Source: Clostridiales bacterium
GTDB taxonomy: Bacteria; Bacillota; Clostridia; Christensenellales; CAG-138
NCBI GenBank assembly: GCA_004558825.1
Contig: SFDB01000013.1
Coordinates: 1 to 34,396 of the forward strand
Length of the DNA: 34,396 nt
Direction: 5' to 3'
Shown here: positions 15,140-22,524 of the stretch, in pieces
Layout of the letters: each line of letters starts with the position of its first letter
Numbering within the stretch: the first letter of the stretch is position 1
Notes under the pieces: model-generated
What the model was told of the DNA's origin: nothing
Seen by the model: the letters and a program-made list of their open reading frames with translations, nothing else
Databases searched by the model: none
Translations under genes and position numbers: made by a program

Positions 15140-15988
15140 ATGTATTTGGCTTCCGACTGGAAGGATTATGAGCTTATAAACTCGGGCGACGGGGAGAAAT
15201 ACGAGCGCTGGGGAAGCGTGCGCCTGCTTCGTCCCGAGCCGCAGGCTGCATGGCCGTTCGAGGGCAGCGCGCCGTGCGACGCGCACTACATCCGCTCAAA
15301 TTCGGGCGGCGGGCATTGGGAATATAAGCGCAGCCTGCCCGAGAGCTGGACGATAGAATATAAAGACCTGAGATTTATCGTCCGTCCGACGGGCTTCAAG
15401 CATACGGGGCTTTTCCCCGAGCAGGCGGTCAACTGGGACTGGATGCGCTCGATAGTCAGAGCCGCGCCGAAGCCGTTTCGCGTGCTCAACCTTTTCGCAT
15501 ATACGGGCGGAGCGACCTGCGCGCTTGCGAAGGAAGGCGCAGAGGTAGTGCATCTTGATGCATCGAAGGGCATCGTGGCATGGGCGAAGGCGAACGCCGC
15601 ATCATCGGGGCTTGAGGAGGCGCCCGTGCGCTTTATAGTTGACGACGCGCTCAAGTTCGTGCTGCGCGAGCAGCGCCGCCAACGCACATACCACGGCATA
15701 CTTATGGACCCGCCGAGCTATGGACGCGGCCCGAACGGCGAAATGTGGAAAATTGAGGACGATCTTTACAGCCTGACGCGCGAGGCCGTAAAGCTGCTCG
15801 ACGACGACGCGCGTTTTTTCCTTATAAACTCGTATACGACGGGGCTTGCGCCCTCCGCAGTCGAAAACGTCATGCGCGTAGCCCTTCGCGGCCGAGGCGG
15901 ACGGTTTGAGACGGGAGAGGTATGCCTCCCCATGAGCGGCTCCGAGCTCGTGCTCCCGTGCGGCGCAAGCGGAAGATGGCAGAAATGA
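15140..15988 (+). CDS. Class I SAM-dependent methyltransferase, RlmI/RlmK-like
   Basis: A 282-residue methyltransferase. It has the Rossmann core with SAM-binding VLNLFAYTGGATCALA (about 113-128), an acidic residue in VVHLDASKG, and the catalytic loop MDPPSYGRG (D-P-P-S-Y), typical of 23S rRNA cytosine methyltransferases of the RlmI/RlmK/YccW group. It lacks the N-terminal PUA domain of RlmI (about 390 aa), as do other short Clostridia relatives. AAGGAGG stands about 8 bases before the ATG. Its stop overlaps the pseudouridine synthase start (ATGA), coupling two RNA-modification enzymes. The modified position is not predictable. Confidence 0.88.
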   Translation: MYLASDWKDYELINSGDGEKYERWGSVRLLRPEPQAAWPFEGSAPCDAHYIRSNSGGGHWEYKRSLPESWTIEYKDLRFIVRPTGFKHTGLFPEQAVNWDWMRSIVRAAPKPFRVLNLFAYTGGATCALAKEGAEVVHLDASKGIVAWAKANAASSGLEEAPVRFIVDDALKFVLREQRRQRTYHGILMDPPSYGRGPNGEMWKIEDDLYSLTREAVKLLDDDARFFLINSYTTGLAPSAVENVMRVALRGRGGRFETGEVCLPMSGSELVLPCGASGRWQK

Positions 15989-17268
15989 TAAACGTTATTT
16001 ATGAGGACAACCATCTTCTTGTCGTCGAAAAGCCGCCGAACATACCCGTTCAGGCCGACAGCTCGCACGATGAGGATTTGCTGACGCTCCTCAAGGGCTA
16101 TATTAAAGAAAAGTATAACAAGCCCGGAGACGTGTATCTCGGGCTCGTTCACAGGCTCGACAGGCCCGTGGGCGGCGTGATGGTATTCGCGCGCACGTCA
16201 AAGGCTGCCGAGCGTTTGTCGCGCCAATTCGCATCAAAGGCCGCAAAGAAACGCTATGCGGCTGTAGTCGAAGGGCGAGCGATGCCCGAGGCGGCGCTCA
16301 CGGACTTCCTTTCGCGCGATGAAAAGACGAACACGGCCTTCGTCTGCCGCGAAGATGATCCGGGCGCAAAGAACGCAAAGCTTTTTTACAGGCGCTGCGC
16401 CTACAGAGACGGTGCATCGCTCGTTGATATCGAGCTTATGACCGGACGCCATCACCAGATACGCGTGCAGCTCGCATCGCGCGGGCTGCCTATTTGGGGC
16501 GACCGGCGCTACAACAGGTCTGCGAGGACAGGCCAGCAAATAGCGCTTTGGGCGTATTCGCTCGAGATAGAGCATCCGACACAGAAAATACCCATGCGCT
16601 TTATAAGTCTTCCCAAGGGCGGCGTCTGGGACGGATTCCAAAACGAGCTTTACGCGCTGCTTGCCGACACGCGCCTTGTATACATCGACGAAAGTATGCT
16701 CGTCGTCAACAAGCAAAGCGGCGAAAGCGTGGCAAGGGACGACGGCGACGAGAATAACCTTGAGGCGCGGCTGAGCGAGGTTTTCGGGGACGTATACCCG
16801 ATACACCGCCTTGACGCGACGACTAAGGGGCTTGTGCTCTTTGCCCGCAGCGCTGCCGCCGCGGAGGAGCTGTCGCTTGCGATGAAGGAGCGCAGGATAC
16901 ACAAGTTTTACCGCTGCACTGTCAAGGGCGTTCCGTCCCCGAGGAGCGCGGTTATTCGCGCATACTGCGTTAAGGACGCGCGGGAAGGCTTTGTTTCGGT
17001 GTTCGATGCGCCCCGTCCGAATTCAAAGGAAATGGTGACGGGTTATCGCGTCATAAGCGAGCAGGGCGATATGTCCGAGCTTGAGATAGAGCTTTTTACG
17101 GGCCGCACGCACCAGATACGCGCGCATTTGGCGCACATAGGGCATCCGCTGCTCGGCGACGACAAATATGGAGACAGACAGTTTAACAAGCTTCACAAGG
17201 CGAGGGATATAGCGCTCACCGCCGTGCGCCTCGAGGTGAACGGCAAGGTTTTTTCCATTGAGGAGTAA
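15985..17268 (+). CDS. Tandem fusion of two RluA-family pseudouridine synthases
   Basis: A 427-residue protein with two complete RluA-like catalytic domains in one chain. Domain 1 (about 2-210) has VEKPPNIPV, HRLDRPVGG with catalytic Asp59, and TGRHHQIRVQLA. Domain 2 (about 230-427) has HRLDATTKG with Asp277, KFYRCTVKG and TGRTHQIRAHLAHIGHPLLGD. These enzymes convert uridine to pseudouridine in rRNA or tRNA. Both halves keep the catalytic Asp and the RTHQIR-type motif, so both may be active. No S4 domain is present. ATG at 15985 is chosen because GGAAG lies about 9 bases upstream and it overlaps the methyltransferase stop. An in-frame ATG at 15976 is too close to that site. Confidence 0.92.
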   Translation: MINVIYEDNHLLVVEKPPNIPVQADSSHDEDLLTLLKGYIKEKYNKPGDVYLGLVHRLDRPVGGVMVFARTSKAAERLSRQFASKAAKKRYAAVVEGRAMPEAALTDFLSRDEKTNTAFVCREDDPGAKNAKLFYRRCAYRDGASLVDIELMTGRHHQIRVQLASRGLPIWGDRRYNRSARTGQQIALWAYSLEIEHPTQKIPMRFISLPKGGVWDGFQNELYALLADTRLVYIDESMLVVNKQSGESVARDDGDENNLEARLSEVFGDVYPIHRLDATTKGLVLFARSAAAAEELSLAMKERRIHKFYRCTVKGVPSPRSAVIRAYCVKDAREGFVSVFDAPRPNSKEMVTGYRVISEQGDMSELEIELFTGRTHQIRAHLAHIGHPLLGDDKYGDRQFNKLHKARDIALTAVRLEVNGKVFSIEE

Positions 17269-17325
17269 TATTGGGGCGTATACTTTTGCCCTGCGTCTAT
17301 CAAGCAAAAACCCTCATATAACCCC

Positions 17326-17975
17326 CGAGCGCGGCGAGCGGGGCGGCGCAGCCGCCGCGCCCGCAGGGCGCGGGCTTCCGCAGGAAGCGCGAGCCGCGCG
17401 GAGCTTGTGCAAGGCGAAATTTGGTAAGGACGCCACGCGTCAAACCCGAGTTTTTTTTTCAAACCGACTGCCATTGCGCCCGATACGGGGGTTCGGGGCG
17501 GGTGAAGTGTCCCCCTGCGGCGAGCGAGAACAAAAACTTCTATAACCCCCGAGCGCGGCGAGCGGGGCGGCGCAGCCGCCGCGCCCGCAGGGCGCCGGCT
17601 TCCGCAGGAAGCGCGAGCCGCGCGGAGCCGGGACGAGGCAAAATTTTCGTTTCAAATTGAATAATAGCGAAGCGGCAGAAAAGGCGCATGAAAGATGAAA
17701 CCCATATATGCCCATATATGATATATCGATATCTCTCTTTTCTCCATACCCCATTTGATTGTGGGCGCTTAACTTGATGCAGGTTTTTGGGGCATCGCCC
17801 CTGCTTGCCTCACTCGTTAACTGCCGCGCGGAGCCGGGACGAGGCAAGAAATCGATTGAGCCGAGTGTTAGCCTAATACGGCAAAGGCAAAATATATTAG
17901 CTAAATATTGCGTTATGTTATATATGCATATCCTTCTCTGCTGTTTCACTTTAGCTTGTCACAGAACCCCCTGCG
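17326..17975 (+). repeat. Mosaic repeat units, modules A-D-A then C
   Basis: No gene is supported from 17269 to 18006. The stretch holds module A at 17326-17404, a divergent D containing GGGGCGGGTGAAGTGTCC (about 17490-17512), module A again at 17550-17629, an unrecognised AT-rich piece (17640-17760), a decayed B (GCAGGTTTTTGGGG... about 17778-17805), an A end fragment (17823-17840), and module C at about 17857-17975. Open frames here are repeat artefacts. Confidence 0.85.
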
Positions 17976-18006
17976 AAGAGATATCCTCCCCCGCTTGCGG
18001 TGTTCG

Positions 18007-18783
18007 CTATAAGCCCAGATATTCCTCCAGACACTCGCCGCTTGCGTGCATCGCGTATGCCGCATCAAGACCTACGAAGCGCCAGTGCCAGGGCTCATAA
18101 ATTATTTGCGTGATATCAGCTTTGTTTGCGGCATAGCGCATAATAAAGCCGTATTTGTGCGCGTTCTCGGTAAGCCAAAGGAACGCCGCAGTGTCGGCGA
18201 AGCCCTCGTCGAGATGTGAATAATCGCTGCAAAGGAAGTCTATAGCAAGCCCCGTGTGATGCTCGCTTGTACCCGGCCGCGCAACTACCCGCGCCGCTTC
18301 ATCTTCTACGGCGTCCTTCGGTACGCCCTTTTCGAGCAGCTTTTCTATCTTCCTGTCAAAAAGCTTTTTCTGATAATCAAAATCTCGATATGCGCTTTGG
18401 CAGTGAAGGTATATTCCGTCAAGCTCGGCGTCGCTGAGCATCTTTTCAACAACATCGACAATGCGCGCGTCGAGCTGCTTGCCGCCGACTTGCGCAAGCT
18501 GTACGTCAAAATCGTCGGGGAGCATGTGCTGCGGACCTACAAGAATGGTCGTCCATTCGCCTGACGGAATATCTATTCCGACTTCCGATACAACAGGCGT
18601 CGGCGCAGGCGTTGACTCAGCCGTCGGCGTAGGCTCAGCCGTCGGCGTAGGCGCAAGCAACGGTTCGCCCGTTATAACGACGGGCTCAGACGTAGGAATA
18701 AGGCTTGAGATATCTGCCGTGCAGCCCGTGCATACGGTAAGCAGAGCCGCTATAAGCGCAGCCGCGGCAACGGTTTTTTTCAT
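18007..18783 (-). CDS. VanY-type D-alanyl-D-alanine carboxypeptidase lipoprotein (M15B)
   Basis: A 258-residue lipoprotein. The signal peptide MKKTVAAAALIAALLTV leads to a lipobox ending at Cys21 (CTGC; the -3 residue is Cys, so slightly atypical). A Pro/Thr-rich spacer (TPTAEPTPTAESTPAPTP) extends from the membrane. The catalytic domain has the M15B signatures SAYRDFDYQ, GTSEHHTGLAID (zinc-binding His and Asp) and EPWHWRFVG (Glu and His). The family trims the terminal D-Ala from peptidoglycan stem peptides outside the cell. The frame is open upstream, but ATG at 18783 is chosen because it starts the signal peptide and follows GGGGGG. Promoter elements lie at 18820-18848. Confidence 0.92.
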   Translation of the reverse strand: MKKTVAAAALIAALLTVCTGCTADISSLIPTSEPVVITGEPLLAPTPTAEPTPTAESTPAPTPVVSEVGIDIPSGEWTTILVGPQHMLPDDFDVQLAQVGGKQLDARIVDVVEKMLSDAELDGIYLHCQSAYRDFDYQKKLFDRKIEKLLEKGVPKDAVEDEAARVVARPGTSEHHTGLAIDFLCSDYSHLDEGFADTAAFLWLTENAHKYGFIMRYAANKADITQIIYEPWHWRFVGLDAAYAMHASGECLEEYLGL

Positions 18784-18819
18784 GCTGCCCCCCTTGTTTC
18801 GGTCAAAGTATATAGGTAC

Positions 18820-18848
18820 AGCATAGCCCGAATCGCCGCCGTTTTCAA
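18820..18848 (-). promoter_or_regulatory. Candidate promoter of the VanY-like gene
   Basis: On the minus strand TTGAAA (18843-18848) and TATGCT (18820-18825) are separated by 17 bases, about 37 bases upstream of the start codon. Confidence 0.5.
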
Positions 18849-18967
18849 TGTATAAACTGTAAACAGATTGTAACTTATGAAGTATAACCCAATGCTGCGC
18901 CGCCGTCTGTTCTGTCAAACGCATCGCTGAATTTAAGCATACTCTCTCTACGGCTGTTTAGAGCAAA

Positions 18968-20386
18968 TTATTCGCCTTCCGATACGGGCAATTCGTTCGT
19001 CGACGGGACTTCCTCGGGATATTCCTCCATGTAGTGCCTGCGTATACGCATCGAAATAAGGAAATGGGTCAGCGCTGTCAAGCCCCATGAAATGGGGTAG
19101 GAAAGATATACCGCCTCGAGCGAATGGAATATGCGGCAGACGGTTTGAATCCACACGATTCTGAACAGGCATGAGCCTATGAGCGATACGACGGTCGATG
19201 TGGTGGAGCGCCCGAGCCCGCGCAATACGCCCGAGCCGACTTCCATGAAAGCGAGCAGGAAGTAAGGTATTATCATTATATCCATGCGTATGAGGGCCGT
19301 GCTTATCGCGCTTTCGCTGTCGACGTACAGCTTCAGGAGCGGCGTATGGAAAAGCATCAGTATGAGCGTGCCGATAACGGCTATCGCGCCCGTTACGAGG
19401 TAGCAGCAGCGCATTACGAGACCTATGCGCTTATATTTGCGCGCGCCGTGATGCTGGCTTGTGAAGGTGACGGCCGCCTGGTAGACGGAGTTTGTCGCAA
19501 CATATATGAATGCCTCGAGGCTGCTTGCGGCGGCGTTGCCGTCGATTATGTCGGAGCCGCCGGGGCAAAGCTCGTTATTGAAGCCGATTATTGACGACTG
19601 AATCAGCATGTTCGAGAGCGAGAAGAGCGCGCCCTGTATCCCCGCAGGAAGACCGTCGCGGATTATTTCCTTTACAGCGCTGCGATGCAGGCGGAGCTTT
19701 TTCATTTCAAGCCTGCACCAGCCCGTGTCCCGCGAAAGCACTATTGCGAGCAGCGCCATCGAAACGGCGTTTGAAATTACCGTAGCATAGGCGACGCCGT
19801 CTACGGACATGCCGCATACGAGTACGAAGAAGCAGTTGAGTACAACGTTAAGCAGCCCCGACGCGCTCAGCACATAAAGCGGCGTACGGGTGTCGCCCTT
19901 GGCTCGGAATATGGCTATCAGGAAGTTTGAAAGCGCCATGAACGGTATGCCGAGGGAATAGATTTTTGTATAAAGCGAAGCAAGCTCGAGCACATGCCCG
20001 CGGTCGCCCAGCAGGCTCAGCACGGGGCGGGATACGAAAAAGCATATTATCGAGCATATGAAGCCGGTTATAAGCCCCACTATGAGCGAGCTGTGAACGG
20101 CGGCGCTCGTTGCATCCCTGTCCCCCCTGCCTATGCTGCGGGCGACGACAACGTTGGTGCCGACGGAAAAGCCCATAAATATATTCAATATAAGGTTTAT
20201 CATTGCTGCCGTCGTGCCTATCGACCCGATTGCGCCCGGCACGCCCGACATGCCCGCGATGACCATATCCGCGGCATTGTACAGCACCTGGAGCATGTTT
20301 GTGGCGATGAGCGGCAGTATAAAGCCTATTACCTTGCCGAGCAAAGGCCCTTCGAGCATGTTGATGTCTTTATTTCGGTTTTTCAT
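18968..20386 (-). CDS. MATE family efflux transporter
   Basis: A 472-residue inner-membrane exporter with about 12 membrane segments in two similar halves. Family features include GPLLGKVIGFILPLIATNML at the N-terminus, the segment VYNAADMVIAG-like region (LYNAADMVIAGMSG), and AKGDTRTPLYVLSASGLLNVVLN in loop 4. MATE proteins expel cationic drugs or metabolites using Na+ or H+ gradients. GGAGGG lies about 11 bases before the ATG and a good promoter is at 20423-20450. The VanY-like gene lies downstream on the same strand but has its own candidate promoter. The transported compound is unknown. Confidence 0.95.
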   Translation of the reverse strand: MKNRNKDINMLEGPLLGKVIGFILPLIATNMLQVLYNAADMVIAGMSGVPGAIGSIGTTAAMINLILNIFMGFSVGTNVVVARSIGRGDRDATSAAVHSSLIVGLITGFICSIICFFVSRPVLSLLGDRGHVLELASLYTKIYSLGIPFMALSNFLIAIFRAKGDTRTPLYVLSASGLLNVVLNCFFVLVCGMSVDGVAYATVISNAVSMALLAIVLSRDTGWCRLEMKKLRLHRSAVKEIIRDGLPAGIQGALFSLSNMLIQSSIIGFNNELCPGGSDIIDGNAAASSLEAFIYVATNSVYQAAVTFTSQHHGARKYKRIGLVMRCCYLVTGAIAVIGTLILMLFHTPLLKLYVDSESAISTALIRMDIMIIPYFLLAFMEVGSGVLRGLGRSTTSTVVSLIGSCLFRIVWIQTVCRIFHSLEAVYLSYPISWGLTALTHFLISMRIRRHYMEEYPEEVPSTNELPVSEGE

Positions 20387-20422
20387 TATGCGAAAACCCT
20401 CCGTTAAACTCTTAGGATTGTT

Positions 20423-20450
20423 ATTCTATGCTTTTTATTCCTATTGTCAA
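20423..20450 (-). promoter_or_regulatory. Promoter of the MATE transporter
   Basis: On the minus strand TTGACA (20445-20450) and TAGAAT (20423-20428) have a 16-base spacer, about 37 bases before the start codon. Confidence 0.7.
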
Positions 20451-20464
20451 TAGCGGAGCAAAAA

Positions 20465-20500
20465 TGAAGCGCGTCCTGAAAATTGTATAATTGCGCTTCA
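20465..20500. repeat. Inverted repeat between the MATE gene and the phage island
   Basis: TGAAGCGC (20465-20472) and GCGCTTCA (20493-20500) form a perfect 8-bp inverted repeat with a 20-base AT-rich centre. It could be an operator, or a boundary structure of the island; no function can be assigned. Confidence 0.5.
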
Positions 20501-20532
20501 ACCCTGATGCAAATGACGCACGTTATGCGCGC

Positions 20533-20560
20533 TTCCTGCGAACAAATGTTCATGTATACT
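20533..20560 (+). promoter_or_regulatory. LexA (SOS)-controlled promoter of the phage island
   Basis: TATACT at 20555-20560 and a weak -35 TTCCTG at 20533-20538 are 16 bases apart. The spacer holds CGAACAAATGTTC (20539-20551), a perfect match to the Gram-positive LexA/DinR operator core GAACnnnnGTTC. Bound LexA would block RNA polymerase. The next gene downstream is the first of the phage-derived island. Confidence 0.8.
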
Positions 20561-20571
20561 TTTCACCGTGG

Positions 20572-20655
20572 CAGGAGGCTGCGGCCTCCCTAAGCACAAT
20601 ACGGCGGCCCGCCGAAAAGGGCAGGCGCTGCCGAAGCATCCCCGCTGCTTCGGGG
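20572..20655 (+). promoter_or_regulatory. Structured 5' leader of the phage island transcript
   Basis: Between the SOS promoter and the first gene lie successive hairpins: GGAGGC-TGCG-GCCTCC (about 20575-20590), GGCAG-GCG-CTGCC (about 20620-20632) and CCGAAGCA-7 nt-TGCTTCGG (20631-20653). The last two share a base or two and may exclude each other. The final stem ends only 5 bases before AAGGAGG, so it could affect translation of the first gene. Confidence 0.5.
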
Positions 20656-20668
20656 CGCAAGGAGGTAT

Positions 20669-21202
20669 ATGAGAACAGGAGCAATCGAATCAAATGCAGC
20701 CCCGCGCGAGAGCGTGCAGCAGGCGCAGGCCGCAGGGACGTCGCTTGACGAGGCGGCAAGAGAGCTCGGCATGGAGCTTATAGAGCGCATAGCGCGCGAG
20801 GCAGGCATAACGCGCGAGGAGGCGGCGCAGATAGCGGGCGCACAGATAGGCGGCGGCATAGAGGAAATAAGCGGCCGCGCCGCGCGCGAGCTCGTATCCA
20901 TGCAGATGAAGGGCGAGCTGAAGCTCGATCCGCAGGTGTATTTGAGCGACGCCTCATTTGCGAGGCTTCTAAGGGAAATGCCCGCAAGGTCTGCGGTAAA
21001 GGTGTACGAGCGTCTTGTCGCGGGCAAGCCGAGCGGCGAAAACGCGCGCGCGGCGGCTTCGCCCGGACTGCCCGCGCCCATGCGCGCAGATACGCCGGCG
21101 TCGGGAGCGAGAGATTATTCGGGCATGAGCGACGCAGAGTTCAGGCGCATAAAGGAAAGCTACCGCCGCGCCGCGCAGAACGGTATGCATGTAAGGCTGT
21201 AA
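20669..21202 (+). CDS. Phage protein in scaffold position upstream of the capsid gene
   Basis: A 177-residue soluble protein, mostly helical and charged (LDEAARELGMELIERIAREAG, then ITREEAAQIAG). It has a Pro/Ala-rich hinge (about 128-150) and a basic helical C-terminus (MSDAEFRRIKESYRRAAQNG). I recognise no named family. Its place directly before the major capsid gene, helical nature and basic C-terminal helix are what is seen in phage scaffolding proteins, so that role is inferred. AAGGAGG is only 3 bases from the ATG, which is unusually tight. Confidence 0.65.
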   Translation: MRTGAIESNAAPRESVQQAQAAGTSLDEAARELGMELIERIAREAGITREEAAQIAGAQIGGGIEEISGRAARELVSMQMKGELKLDPQVYLSDASFARLLREMPARSAVKVYERLVAGKPSGENARAAASPGLPAPMRADTPASGARDYSGMSDAEFRRIKESYRRAAQNGMHVRL

Positions 21203-21235
21203 TCAGCGAGGCAGAAAAGGAGGAAAACAGTAATT

Positions 21236-22435
21236 ATGAACACAACACTCAACACATCAACCACAACGGCGCTCAACAAGAGCTTTTATGACCGCCAGCT
21301 TCTTGAGAGCGCAAAGACGCGATTCGTCCACACGAAGTTCGGACAGAAGCGCCCGATACCGCGCAACAACGGCAAGCACGTCGAATTTCGCCGCTGGAAT
21401 CTTTTCAATCCCGACGTTGAGCTCAACAAGCTTACGGAGGGCGTGACGCCGCAGGGCCAAAGCCTTTCGCAGTCCACGGTGGAGGCGGACGTCACGCAGT
21501 ACGGCGCGTACGTAGAGGTCAGCGACCTTCTCGACATGACGGGCTACGACCGCGTAATCGCCGACTCGGCGGAGCTTCTCGGCGAGCAGCTCGGCACCGT
21601 CGTGGAATGGGTGACGCGCGACGCGATGTGCATGGGAAACAACGTGCAGTACGCGGGCGGAAAGGTCAACAGGCTTGCGCTCACGGCGAGCGACAAGCTC
21701 ACTGTCGAGGAAATAAGGAAGGCCGTCAGAACGCTCAAGCGCGCAAAGGCGAGACCGTTCGGCGATGAAGGCAGAAAGGCGCATTTCATATGCATCTGTT
21801 CGCCCGAGGCGACGTATGACCTGCAAAACGACACGCTTTGGCAGGACGTCTCAAAATACTCAAACGCGGAGAACATCTATTCGGGCGAAATAGGCAGGCT
21901 TTTCGGCGTCGTATTCGTCGAAAGCACGGAGGCGAAGATATTCACCCAGAGCGTACTCAACAGGGTAAGCGCATCGGTGACAAATTCGGCCTCGTTCGTG
22001 CTCAAAAACACCCCGACTGATGCTGAGGCGGCCTATCTTTCGACGGGCGGCAGCAAGATTAAAATCGGAAGCGGCGAATACACGCTTGCTTCGAGCGGCT
22101 CATTCGACGCAGCGACAAATACGGTCACCCTTTCCGCGGCGGCGACGCTGAACGCCGACGACATAGTTTATTCGGAGGACGCGGGAGCCGTTGACGACAC
22201 GACGAAGAAGGGCTGCGACGTCCACGCGACGCTCATATTCGGCAAGGACGCATACGGCACAATCGACATCGAGGGCAGCCAAACGCTCCGCACCATAATA
22301 AAGCCGCACGGCTCCGCAGGTACGGACGACCCCCTCGACCAAAGGGCGACCGTCGGCGCGAAGGTGGCGGCATACGCGGCCGTGATACTCAACGACCTGT
22401 GGCTTCTGCGCATAGAGCACGGCGTAAGCGCTTAA
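21236..22435 (+). CDS. N4-gp56 family major capsid protein
   Basis: A 399-residue capsid protein. The N-terminus carries the family hallmark (RFVHTKFGQKRPIPRNNGK, then VEFRRWNLFNPD), followed by TEGVTPQGQSLS, DVTQYGAYVEVSDLLDMT and the C-terminal LNDLWLLRIEHGVSA. It builds the HK97-fold shell of phages in this family. The frame is intact with AAAGGAGG about 13 bases before the ATG. A hairpin just after the stop (22473-22500) may set higher expression relative to downstream genes. Residues 260-330 include a variable insertion that could be a surface domain. Confidence 0.95.
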   Translation: MNTTLNTSTTTALNKSFYDRQLLESAKTRFVHTKFGQKRPIPRNNGKHVEFRRWNLFNPDVELNKLTEGVTPQGQSLSQSTVEADVTQYGAYVEVSDLLDMTGYDRVIADSAELLGEQLGTVVEWVTRDAMCMGNNVQYAGGKVNRLALTASDKLTVEEIRKAVRTLKRAKARPFGDEGRKAHFICICSPEATYDLQNDTLWQDVSKYSNAENIYSGEIGRLFGVVFVESTEAKIFTQSVLNRVSASVTNSASFVLKNTPTDAEAAYLSTGGSKIKIGSGEYTLASSGSFDAATNTVTLSAAATLNADDIVYSEDAGAVDDTTKKGCDVHATLIFGKDAYGTIDIEGSQTLRTIIKPHGSAGTDDPLDQRATVGAKVAAYAAVILNDLWLLRIEHGVSA

Positions 22436-22472
22436 ACGGTAAAGCCGCGGACGCGCAAATCGACATAACGGG

Positions 22473-22500
22473 AGAGGCGCTTTGCGGGGAGCGCCTCTTT
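22473..22500 (+). terminator. Intercistronic hairpin after the capsid gene
   Basis: AGAGGCGCT pairs perfectly with AGCGCCTCT around 8 bases and is followed only by TTT. It is probably a weak terminator or mRNA 3'-end stabiliser that lets capsid mRNA accumulate. Confidence 0.6.
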
Positions 22501-22524
22501 CACGCATGAAAGGATGAAAGAATT

